From: Saposhnikovia divaricata
Lineage: Eukaryota; Streptophyta; Magnoliopsida; Apiales; Apiaceae
Reading direction: 5' to 3'
NCBI GenBank assembly: GCA_036435485.1
Contig: CM071598.1
Location: 124,684,148 to 124,748,147 of the forward strand
DNA length: 64,000 nucleotides
Program-made: the position numbers and the translations under genes
The notes under the pieces: generated by a model
The model's database searches: none
The model's input: the letters and a program-made list of their open reading frames with translations, nothing else
Told to the model about the DNA's origin: nothing
In this document: piece after piece, positions 33,977 through 43,600 of the stretch
Layout of the letters: each line of letters opens with the position of its first letter
Position numbering within the stretch: position 1 is the first letter of the stretch

Positions 33977-34082
33977 CAAAAATGAGGTCGAAAATGACAA
34001 CTGAAAAATGGAACATGAAATCAGAAATTTAGTTGCATATGGTTGCATTCAGTTGCAACCTAAATCCACCAAAATATCACCC

Positions 34083-34139
<57 letters not shown>

Positions 34140-34345
34140 TTAAAAAATGAGGTCGAAAAAGACAAATGACAAATGGAACTTAAAATCAGAAATTTAGTTG
34201 CATGTGGTTGCATTTAGTTGCAATTAGTTGCATGTGGTTGCATTTAGTTGAATATGCCCCTGCGGGGCCTTGCAACCCAAATGAACCAAAATAGCACCCC
34301 ACCTTTAAAAAAAAAAAAAAAGTACAACCGCCGCCTGCCAAAGAA
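32620..34345. mobile_element. 1.7-kb foldback element with tandem-repeat arm
   Basis: The left end (GGCGCGCGGTTGTAC, poly-T, AAGGTGGGGTGCTATTTTGG) is inverted at the right end (CCAAAATAGCACCCCACCTT, poly-A, GTACAACCGCCGCC). Inner segments are also inverted: 33240-33318 pairs with 33973-34035. AT microsatellites lie at 33938-33972 and 34087-34135. No transposase is seen. Long ORFs in frame with the array are repeat artefacts. Confidence 0.65.
32645..33230. repeat. Six-copy ~110-bp tandem repeat
   Basis: Each unit runs AAGGTGGGGTGCTATTTTGG, TGGATTTGGGTTGCAAGGCC, CCGCAGGGGCATATTCAAC, ATGCAACCACATTCAAC, then poly-T. Copies 4-6 are shorter and carry CCCCGCCAGGGGC in place of CCCCGCAGGGGC. Confidence 0.9.
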
Positions 34346-34362
34346 AGAGGGGGGAGGGGGGC

Positions 34363-34377
34363 TAGGGTTAGGGTTAG
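34363..34377. repeat. Two telomere-like TTAGGG units
   Basis: TAGGGTTAGGGTTAG just outside the foldback element. At two copies it is probably a chance or short interstitial (telo-box-like) sequence. Confidence 0.4.
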
Positions 34378-34723
34378 TATTTTTGCAATTTTGAAACTTA
34401 GTTAGTAAAATTGCAAATAGCTATTCTTTACAAAAGTAAATGTGGAAAAATTTACTTTTTCCTATTTATTTATCAAAAAACCTCTTTATTTTTTTCACAT
34501 TTTTTTGTCATATTTTTTATCATATCATATAATTCATTTTTAATGAAATTATTGATCCAATATTTTAATAAATAGTAAAATTTATTCAATTAATCTAATT
34601 TATTCATTTGTTTAAATTATTATTACTAGTACAAATGCATGGATTGCATTTTAATACCTTACATTGAAAATTAAGATTATAATTAATAAAAATAGTTTCA
34701 AATATTACAGAATACAATTGAAA

Positions 34724-37304
34724 CTAACTGCCAGGACAATTTCTTCTATCATGGTTTGCTCCTACCAACCCACATTTTCCGCACTTTCGTTGCTTGGTTG
34801 TTGAAGTTGACGTTTCAATACCACTTTTATATCTTGCCGCTTTCTTTCGTCCCTTAGTTTGTGACATTGGAGGATCGAATATCGGATCATGATCCCAATC
34901 TTCTTGAGGAAACGACTCGTTCATTTTTTCGGTCTTATCTTCTTGTGGAAAAGCATTTTCCACGTGACACCTCTCTCGCTCAATCAAGTTCATCATGTAA
35001 TTGAAACGTGGGACAGAACAACTACCAACAGCGCCTAAATTTTGAAATGCTTTGCACAATGCACTATACCTTGATGCTTGTGATTCACCAACATTACCAA
35101 GAACGGGAGGGGTATAAGGTAGAGGTCCGGCAATTTTGTTGCCATTTTTTGTCCACCTAGACATGATGTAATCATTCGGAATACGTATTTATTGTTTCTT
35201 GTCTAGGTAACGGATCATGTGTTTACAAATCATCCCGGAATGTTCAAATTGCCTACAAACACATTCAATCTTTCCATCAATATGGGCCGTCAACCGATAG
35301 CTTCTTCTACGATCCTCCGGCAAGGTAGACTTCTCAACCAAGTACATTTTAAATAAATGACATCCACCTTTAGCTTTCGTCACGACATAAGATGTACTTT
35401 TCAGAAGCTCCTTTTGAAAACGCCTAAACATCTCTTTCGTGTAAATTTCGGATGCATTAATTTCCAAGGATGATTGCAATACTAGTCTCCTTTCCCATTC
35501 TTCGCTCTCGTAGTCACTTTTAACCTCCCTAAGATATTGTGCCTCCAAAGCCTTTTGGGAATTCTCAATAAATTCTTTCAAACCGGTAGATGTTTGCACA
35601 TATTCATCAAAAAATGCATTCATTGATTCCCTTCTAGAGGTAGTGGTCATACCGACGGCAAAATGTGACTTTGTGTAAGCACCAATCCATTGATGTCTAA
35701 TGCGATACATTTCATTTAACCAAACATGATCCTCAAGTTTGTACTTCTCGACCACTTCCTCCTATCTACCTTCAAATTCCGTGGGTGACAACAACTTGTA
35801 CACACATGCATTAAAATCCGTTTTGAATTCCAAATATTTGGTGTACAAACCAGATAACTTCTCGGGAAATTTACTACTTATATGCCATGTACAATATAAG
35901 TGTTTTGTTTCGGGCATAACCGTGACAATAGCATTTCCCAAAGCAATGTCTTGATCGGTAATTATTGTAGTGGGAGGTTTGTTGTCAACGGCTTCCAACC
36001 AAGTTTCTAAAACCCATTGATAAGAAGTCTCGGTCTCATCTCTCATGAGTGCAAATCCAAACAAAATATTTTGGTAATGGTGGTTCACCCCCGTAATAGG
36101 TATGAAAGGCATACAATACCTATTCGTTCGATAAGTTGAGTCGAACGTCACCACATCACCAAAATTCTTGTAAGCGTTCATGCATCGAGGATCAACCCAC
36201 ACCAAACCTTTAATGCGATTCTCGTTATCCACATCCACTCGATAGAAGAAATGACCAAACGCATTCTCTTGTTGTAACTTTCGTAACACGACTAAGCCAC
36301 ACTCCGCATCACCGGAAGCAAACACTCGGTGCCGAATATCCCGTATGACATTGCGTACATCTTGATTAGAAAACCCTAAATTTTCAATGCCTCCACATGT
36401 CTCACCAAGATATTTCATCACTTTACTCGTCTCGATCCCCGATTTGTTAAACAACTCAATCAATGATCGGGTGATCGGATCGATGTTGCGCGATGTTTGA
36501 AAAAATTGTCTCTTATCCGGTGTTACCATGGCATGATTGTGTTTCAAATCAACCAAAGTTACCTTCCATTTGTTTACATTCACTAGGTGACATACGTACA
36601 TTCGAGCACGACAATTCGTTCGTGGATCTACATACCTAATGCGTCGTTTTCCTTTATCACGATAATCCGATTCCGGTGCTACTCTTCCACCCTTCTTACA
36701 AATAAACAAACGGGATGATGGATCATGACTCCGTTGATGTTTATGAGTATTCCTAATTATTATCTCGAATCCGACATTTCGACCATAATTTCTATAAAAA
36801 CTTTCCGCCTCATCTAATGTATCGAAAATCATTCCAACACAAGGCACAACCTTATTAACACCCGCAAACGTAAAATCACAATTTTCATTCCAATATCCTC
36901 ATCATCATCATTTTTTCCCATCCTAACATCCTCATCATCATCATCATTTTTTCCCATCCTAACATCCTCATTATCATCAATTTTTCCCATCCTAATATCC
37001 TCATCTCCTTCATCATCATTTTTTCCCATCCCAAATTTCTCATCATCACCATCACTAATAATTATTTTGTTTTTACCCTTTCCACCATCATTTTTTCCCC
37101 ACCAACATCATCAACATTCATTTTATCTTTACGAACATTGTAATTCACTCTACGTTTATGAACACTACTATAATAATTATCAATATCTACATCATCAACG
37201 AATAATTTACGAGAAACATGACTTTTTTTAACGAGCGGCGTAACATAATCATCACCATTACATTCACTAGATGAACTAGAAAAGCTAAATAAAAATGAAG
37301 CCAT
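34724..37304 (-). pseudogene. FAR1-class MULE transposase, disrupted
   Basis: Read from 37304 (MASFLF), an acidic leader with repeated MGKNDDD motifs leads to a FAR1 DNA-binding domain (FYRNYGRNVGFEI, LFICKKGGR, RTNCRARMYV), then a MULE transposase core (DVVTFDSTYRTNRY, then ITDQDIALGNAI and LYCTWHI), a SWIM zinc finger (CVCRQFEHSGMICKH) and a C-terminal CCHC knuckle (CGKCGLVGANHDRRNC). Disruptions: a frameshift in a poly-A run near 37080, a frameshift near 36885, TAG at 35762-35764 (usually Trp), TAA at 35189-35191. The gene is about the full length of the family. It is probably the former transposase of the composite element. Confidence 0.85.
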
Positions 37305-37444
37305 TGAATAAAGCACTAACCTTAATTTTGGATGAATTTTTGAGCTCCAAACCCTTGAAATTCGTTAGTGTTTTCTGCTGTTTGAAAAAAGGAAATTGAA
37401 GAAGAAGACAAATTCTGTAACCTTAAAGGAGGCAGATTCCAGGC

Positions 37445-37620
37445 CTGCCGCATTGTTTCATTGCGGCAGGAAGCCTTAAATGTGAACTGCCGCAAAGAAA
37501 CAATGCTGCAGGTGGTTCATTTATTACCAGCTACCAACCATAATTAATGCCAAAAAATTTTCTAAGCCACAACTAAACATTGCGGCAGTAAAAGCTAACG
37601 CAATGGCTCATTGCGGCAGT
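37445..37620. repeat. CTGCCGC/GCGGCAG palindromes upstream of the transposase
   Basis: Units at 37445-37470, 37487-37511 and 37578-37620, partly decayed (GCTGCAGG; AACGCAATGG). They lie 140-320 bp before the transposase start, mirroring the position upstream of the other two genes. Confidence 0.75.
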
Positions 37621-37624
37621 AATT

Positions 37625-38185
37625 TAAGATTTTTTCTTTTTTTATTTTATTTTTAAATCATCAAATATGCATCCAAATAATAAAATTTATTAATTTTAAC
37701 TTTAAAGTATCTTTAATAATGTATTATGGATACCTTTTACATGTTATGTAGTTTAAATAATGATGGATTGACATGTACATCTCAATCTTAGATAACTGTT
37801 GAAACATAAATCAGTATGGTAATATTTTTTGTTATTTTTTCTATGTAAAATATTCAATATAAATTTTTTCTTAACGCTTTCATTCATTTTAACTTACATT
37901 ACTGTTTTATGCTATTTTTTTCATTTTTAAGAATATAATAATATATATTATCATTATTTGCAAATTTTGAGTTTACATAACATTTTTTTCCTAAGTATGT
38001 TTTAAAAATTAATTATTTAATAATTTAAATGTGTCATGATTGGAAGTCATTCTCATGTTCATTAAATCGTCTATACACATTTTTATATGTTATTACCTAT
38101 TAATTTACTATTTTTATTAATTTTATAAATATATATCAAATTACAATAATGTAAAATAATATGTAAGATAATGTTGCTTAAACTT
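37625..38185. other. AT-rich stretch without genes
   Basis: No ORF or repeat of note. It is intergenic sequence between the transposase and the right inverted end. Confidence 0.5.
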
Positions 38186-38595
38186 TTTAAGAGTACAAGT
38201 TAGTGGTGCGGAAAAATGTTTGTTTCATTTGCAAAAGGTCAAGAGTTCGAATCCAAACGAATGGTTTTAATTTACTATTTTTTATTAATTTTATAAATAA
38301 ATATATATCAAATAATGATTTTAAATAATATGTAAGATAATGTTGGTTAAACTTGAAAGAGTACAAATTGGTGGTGCAGCAAAATGTTTGTTTCATTTGG
38401 AAAAGGTCATGAGTTCGAATCCAAACGAATGGTTTTAATTTACTATTTTTTATTAATTTTATAAATAAATATATATCACCAAGATAATAATAAATAATAT
38501 ATAAGATAATTTTGTTTAAATTTCCAGAGTACAAGTTGGTGTAGTGGCAAGAGTTTTATAGAATTTGTAAAAGGTCAGGAGTTCGAATCCAAACT
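38186..38595 (+). repeat. Three tandem tRNA-like units (~165 bp each)
   Basis: Copies at about 38190-38255, 38358-38425 and 38525-38592 each carry GAGTACAA, then GGTGGTGC or GTGTAGTGGCAAGAG (A-box-like), then GAGTTCGAATCC, a near-perfect Pol III B box. They are separated by a shared AT-rich segment (TTTACTATTTTTTATTAATT). Only a tRNA-like head is present. Confidence 0.75.
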
Positions 38596-38763
38596 TATGC
38601 TATGTTTTTTAAAACTTATTAAAAAATACTGCCGCATTGAAGGGTTGCGGCAGTGATATTTTTACTATTGCCGCATTGAAGGATTGCGGCAGTGCTGCAA
38701 CAATGAAGAGTTGCGGCAGTACTGGTGGTTACACTAACCAACGGTGGTTGTGGACCAAACCGC

Positions 38764-38766
<3 letters not shown>
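38270..38766. repeat. Right inverted end of the composite element
   Basis: Reverse-complemented, the order ATAGC, CCACAACCACC, CTGCCGC palindromes, tRNA-like unit and AATTAATAAAAAATAGTAAA matches the left end at 4771-5095. Confidence 0.6.
38629..38720. repeat. CTGCCGC/GCGGCAG palindromes, right end
   Basis: Three units: CTGCCGCATTG...GTTGCGGCAG, TTGCCGCATTG...ATTGCGGCAG, and CTGCAACAATG...GTTGCGGCAG. They mirror the two units at 4818-4879. Confidence 0.8.
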
Positions 38767-38789
<23 letters not shown>

Positions 38790-38796
<7 letters not shown>

Positions 38797-39065
38797 TTGC
38801 ACTCCATAACAAACATCTTATATAACAAACAATAAAGAACACCTCATATCTAATCTAATCTAAGAGTTCCGTCATAGCACCCAATACAAAAAGTTGTTAT
38901 TTTTTTACCCTCTATCAAGCCAGCAAAAAAAAAATTGAAGCTTGATAGAGGGTAAAAAAATAACAACTTTTTGTATTGGGTGCCCCTGGCGGGGCCAATG
39001 GATCTAATAGATCTAAGGTGTTCTTTATTGTTTGTTATATAAGAGTGTTCTGTATGGAGCAAAGG

Positions 39066-39075
<10 letters not shown>
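38790..39075. mobile_element. Palindromic MITE next to (TA)n, copy 2
   Basis: A complete palindrome: CTCCATAACAAACATC, AACAAACAATAAAGAACACC, CCAATACAAAAAGTTG and CCCTCTATCAAGC each have an inverted partner in the right arm. The right arm also has GCCCCTGGCGGGGCC. AT tracts flank both sides (38764-38781, 39068-39096). It is in the same orientation as copy 1 at 4459. Confidence 0.7.
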
Positions 39076-39096
<21 letters not shown>

Positions 39097-39102
<6 letters not shown>

Positions 39103-39299
39103 CCACTTTTATATTGTCTCCTTCTATTATATCATTTCTCTAATTTATGTAGGGGACCACTTTGGCAACTTTGAGGTTGCCAACTATTGGAGCAATTTTT
39201 TTATAAAAGTTGCCAAGAGTGATTTGTATGAATGAGAAAATAAAAAATTAATATATTTAATGATTTGTCAATGGTTAGCAACCTCTATTGGAAATGCTC
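39097..39299. mobile_element. Tourist-like MITE, right half
   Basis: It ends TTGGAAATGCTC directly before TAA (39300-39302), the inverse of the left half at 4302. GTTGCCAA motifs recur as in the left half. Confidence 0.55.
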
Positions 39300-39435
39300 T
39301 AAGAATCTCTTGGAACAACATTTTTGTTTTCTCTCATCGATTTTTTAATTAAGAATTAGAATAGAGAGGCTCTTGGAAATGCTACTTGATTATTAAGTTT
39401 GTACTTATAATGGACCCAAAAGAACACACACATAA

Positions 39436-40340
39436 TGTTATAGCCAAATTCGGTTCAGATATTTTCAGATGGATTCGGGTCATCAATGGGTTTAATTTTG
39501 GGAATTCTAGGATAAATTAGGGTTTTGGCACAAATTGGAGGAAGTAGGTCGCGCCCTCAATTTCCTTATAGGGAGGGCGCGCCCTAAAAGATAAATTCAT
39601 GATGAAGATTTCTATTCGAGCTGGTTTTACATGATTTATTGAAGAATTCCCTCCTGTCGGTCGCAGAAGGCCTCCAGGGGTTTGCCTGGATATAAGGACC
39701 CTTCTTAAAAACTAAGGGCGTGCCCTAAGGTGGAAAAATGGGGACTTTCTGGTGTGTGCTTTGGGAGCTCTGTTTCTGTATTCATTGGGCGCGCTCTCAT
39801 TGGGGAACTTCGGAGTAATCCTGCACTTTGCACCCAAAAGCTCTGGATCACCTGTCCTGCTATCTGGTGGGTGCTTCTCATTCGGGGGACATGGATGCGT
39901 TCTGCACTTGGGGTAAACCATGGCTATACCTGCATCCTTGAAATCAAGAAATAGCTTGTAGCGGATAGGACTAGTCCTCGATGGGGGAAGTTTCCTTATC
40001 CGTGAAGTCTTGAGATCTTGGATGAGTTTTGGGCCTTTGTGGTTAGGCCTCATAGTAGAACATTCCGGATGCTGGACCATCAATTCAAGCCCGTTTGGGT
40101 TTCTTGCTCTCCAAGAACTACGTATGGCTTGATCCCCTATAAATACCGGGGTACGTAGGCCGATTGAGGGGTTGGAAGTCGAGAGCTCTGAAATAGCCGC
40201 CACTAACCCTATCAATCTCAGCCACCAATTACAAACAGCCACCACACACCAACACTCTTTTCGATAAAGAACCACCGCTGTAGATCTTGTTTCCAGCAAA
40301 GTCCCTCGAATTTTGTTGTTTCCAACTTCCTCCGTCAACA
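39436..40340 (+). mobile_element. Solo LTR upstream of the kinesin gene
   Basis: 905 bp, starting TGTTATAGCC and ending CTCCGTCAACA, flanked by CATAA on both sides (39431-39435 and 40341-40345). It is more GC-rich than its surroundings and has no internal region, so it is the product of LTR-LTR recombination. A TATA box at 40138-40145 faces the kinesin start 480 bp away. The 223-aa ORF on its minus strand has no domain. Confidence 0.85.
40138..40145 (+). promoter_or_regulatory. TATA box inside the solo LTR
   Basis: TATAAATA in the context CCCCTATAAATACCGGGG. The expected start would be near 40170, and transcripts would run through the rest of the LTR into the kinesin gene. Confidence 0.5.
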
Positions 40341-40625
40341 CATAACAGTAAAAATCGGGTATAGTTACTTGACTTTTATCCAAATATGCTGTTTGGGAAT
40401 GGAAACAAATCTCAGCATTTCAAATTACACACGGTGAATTTTAGTAGCATTTTACTCGACACTAAACAATTTGTAAATGAAAAATAAAAGAACCAAGACA
40501 CACGAAAGTTGACTAAAATTCAAAATACAGCCGGAAAACACACACACAATATATAAAACAAATACACACACTTTCTTCTTCCTTCAGACCATGTGAGTCT
40601 CTCACATTACACACACACATATATA

Positions 40626-43600
40626 ATGGCAGCTTCTTCTTCATCATCACGACGGAGTAGCTCGCCGTTCAACCACCGCAAGCCGTCGTCTCCGTCGACT
40701 TCCTCCTCGTTCCTCACCGGCAAGCTCATGCCTCGCTCATCTTCTTCATCAACGATGTCGTTTTACAACTCTGATAGTGCTTCCAGATCTGTTAATTCAA
40801 CTGCGTACTCTAAAGGATACGGAAGTTATATGCCGGTTGATTTTCCGGTGGGTGATGAGTTCGTAGAGCTGGTGGATTCGGAGAGATCTGGTGGAGATAG
40901 TATTTCGGTTACGATTCGGTTTCGGCCTTTGAGGTAATGGTGTTTTGTGTGATTCAATTGTGTGTTTGTGTTGGTGGAAGTGAGTTTTTTGTGTAATTTG
41001 ACCTAGTTTTGGTTTTTGTGAATTTGATGTTGAATTTGTGGTTGTAGTGATCGGGAGTATCAGAAAGGCGATGATATTGCTTGGTATCCTGATGGCGATA
41101 AGCTTGTTCGGAATGAGTATAATCCGATGACTTCTTATGCATTCGGTACCAAAACCATTCCTTCACTATTTAATCTACTTGCTAATAATCAAGCTAGCTG
41201 AAAGAGATTTAGCTTTATTTAATGATAATTAAAGTTTTTTTAGTTACTTATTAAATGGAAGTTGCACCTCTGTAAATGTATTTAATTATTCTTAATTTTC
41301 CTTTTTATGTATTTGTGTTGTGGTTGGGGTCTCCAAATTACGGTTTAAGATGTATATGTTTTCGTAGGTTGAAGATATTTGTCAAAGAGTTAGTCATACA
41401 TCTACTTACAATATTGTGATGTAATCAGTTACGTAGATGAAGGTTAATTAGACTTATAAATAGGTTAGGAGCTCTTGTAATTCATACACAATATATATGA
41501 AAATGTCTCTTCCTCTGTAAATTATTCTCTATGCTGTTGTTATATATTGTTAAGATGGTATCAGAGCATGTTCTATCCTAGGGAATACATTTGCAGAAGA
41601 AATACAGAGACACAAAAACCAAACTGCACACACAAAAAAAAACCAAACTGCCCAGATTTCTTCTTTCTCTATCCAAATCAAAATCAAAACAAACTTACAT
41701 ATCTGTAAAGAATAGCTGAAGACAAGACAAACCCAGAAATCCGGCCGCTAGAAGCCTCCGCACGCGCCTCCACGCGCTACCAGAAGCTGCGCCGCCAGAC
41801 GCGCCCACGCGCCGGCGCGTATGGCAGCCTCCAGTGCTTTTCCGGCCATCTCGCAGAAGAACTTCTTGTTTGTCTTGTTATTTCGATTCCAACCGTGGTA
41901 ACACTTTTCAGTTTTGTGAAGATTTATTTTCTGATATATATTTGTATGTATATTTGCGTATATATATATATATCTGGGCTATCACTGGTTTGGGTTATGT
42001 TTTTAGGGCTATTGGTTGAAAAATATAAATCTGGTCAGTTTTGATGCACGTAATAATAGCTCCCTTTGTCATCTATATATATTGGGTAGTTAAGACTTAC
42101 TAAGATTTAAGGAGGAAAAAGGGAATTATTATTTGAATAATTGTTATTTGATTATTTTATAATGACGGATACTAGCAACTCTGAAATTTCAAGCAAAAAT
42201 ACTGCTATAAGTAGCAGTAAATCGGGGTTCCATAGTACTCCATTTGTAAATCCAAAATTCGATGGGAAAAATTTCGTTGAATGGTCGAAGGCATGCACGA
42301 TGGCCCTTAAATCCCATAAATTAATGAAATACATTAATGGGAAAGTCAAGCAACCCCTGGAGAAAGATGCGGACTTTGACGATTGGGATTCAGAAAATGC
42401 CATGGATTGGTTGTCCAACTCTATGGAGGTACATATTCGCAAGAGCTATATCTTTATTGACACGGCCGAAGAAGTGTGGAAATCTCTTACCCGGACATAT
42501 TCTTTTTCCGGAAATGTAGCCTAGCGATTTGAAGTAAATCGGAAAATATGGGCATTGGCTCAAGAAAGTAGAACTCTTGCTCAGTATTACTCAAAGCTGA
42601 CATCCCTATGGAGTGAATTGGCTCATTACACTATTTTTGAATGCAAAAATGCCGAAGATCAGGAGAAATATCAAAAAATGTTGACCGAAGAACGGGTGAT
42701 GAAATTTTTGGATGGTCTGTCTGATGAGTATGACTCAATCAAAAATCAACTTATCGGACAGATTTCCTTTTCGATTGTAGAGGATGCATATGGCCGTGTT
42801 CAATTAGAGGAGAGTCGAAAGCAAAGCATGGCTCCTGTGACTCCCTCTGATAGATCTGCACTCATAACCGGAAAAATTCCGCAACCTGAGATGGAAAAAG
42901 AAGAGCAGTTCCCAGTGGCGCTTATGGGTGAAAGATCTACTCTTCAGTGTGATTATTGCAACAAGATGAATCACACCCGTGAGAATTGCTTTATCCTACA
43001 CCCTCACCTAAAAAACAGAGGACGTGGAGGACGCAGCAGAGGTGGCTATCGTGGTGTATCATCCAGAGGTACAGGCATAAATACAGGCAGAGGCAATCCT
43101 TTTAATGTTCACTATGCAGTATCAAAATACGAGGTGCCTCCTTCCACAGGAACAATGACCCCTTCAGAACTCAACAACTTTCGACAGTTAATGTCCCAAT
43201 TGAACACTACTCCATCAACACCCACTGCTAATTCTGCTCATGCAGGTATATCTTGTCATTTTACCTCCGATAAAAGTTCTAATTCATGGATTATTGATTC
43301 TGGAGCATCAGCACATATGACTGGAAATTTTAGTTTTCTAGAAACATATAACGGTGAAACAGGCAATATTTGTGTTGCCAATGGAGCTATTGTACCTGTT
43401 CATGGACAAGGCACCTCTCACTGCCTCTTATCATCATTGCCATTATCTGATATGTTACATGTTCCCTCCTTAACAGCAAACTTATTATCTGTTCAGCGTA
43501 TTACTGAAAATCTTAATTGTTCAGTAACCTTTTTTTCTTCCCACTGTGTATTTCAGGATCTGGCGACAGGCAAGGTCCTTGGCAATGGTGAAGTGGTAGA

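Larger units (their letters stand above)
4771..38766. mobile_element. Large Mutator-like composite element (PMD/Ulp1, coiled-coil ORF, FAR1-type transposase)
   Basis: The two ends are inverted copies: ATAGC, CCACAACCACC, clustered CTGCCGC/GCGGCAG palindromes, a tRNA-like segment, and an AATTAATAAAAAAT-type AT stretch occur in the same order reading inward from 4771 and, reverse-complemented, from 38766. Both ends abut (TA)n. Inside are a PMD-DUF8039-Ulp1 gene, a 64-aa coiled-coil ORF and a FAR1-class MULE transposase pseudogene. Removing the 15.5-kb Gypsy insertion leaves about 18.5 kb. MULE duplications are usually 9-11 bp; here they cannot be resolved from the (TA)n. The exact ends, and whether all parts moved as one unit, are inferred. 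Confidence 0.55.

Noticed and set aside
34363..34377. Interstitial telomere tract
   Set aside because: Only about two TTAGGG units; too short to call.
38186..38595. True tRNA genes
   Set aside because: A and B boxes are present but no cloverleaf, anticodon arm or CCA-end stem could be traced; the units are tandem repeats.
39712..40383. 223-aa ORF on the minus strand
   Set aside because: It lies within the solo LTR, runs across its boundary and shows no domain; GC-rich LTR sequence gives chance ORFs.
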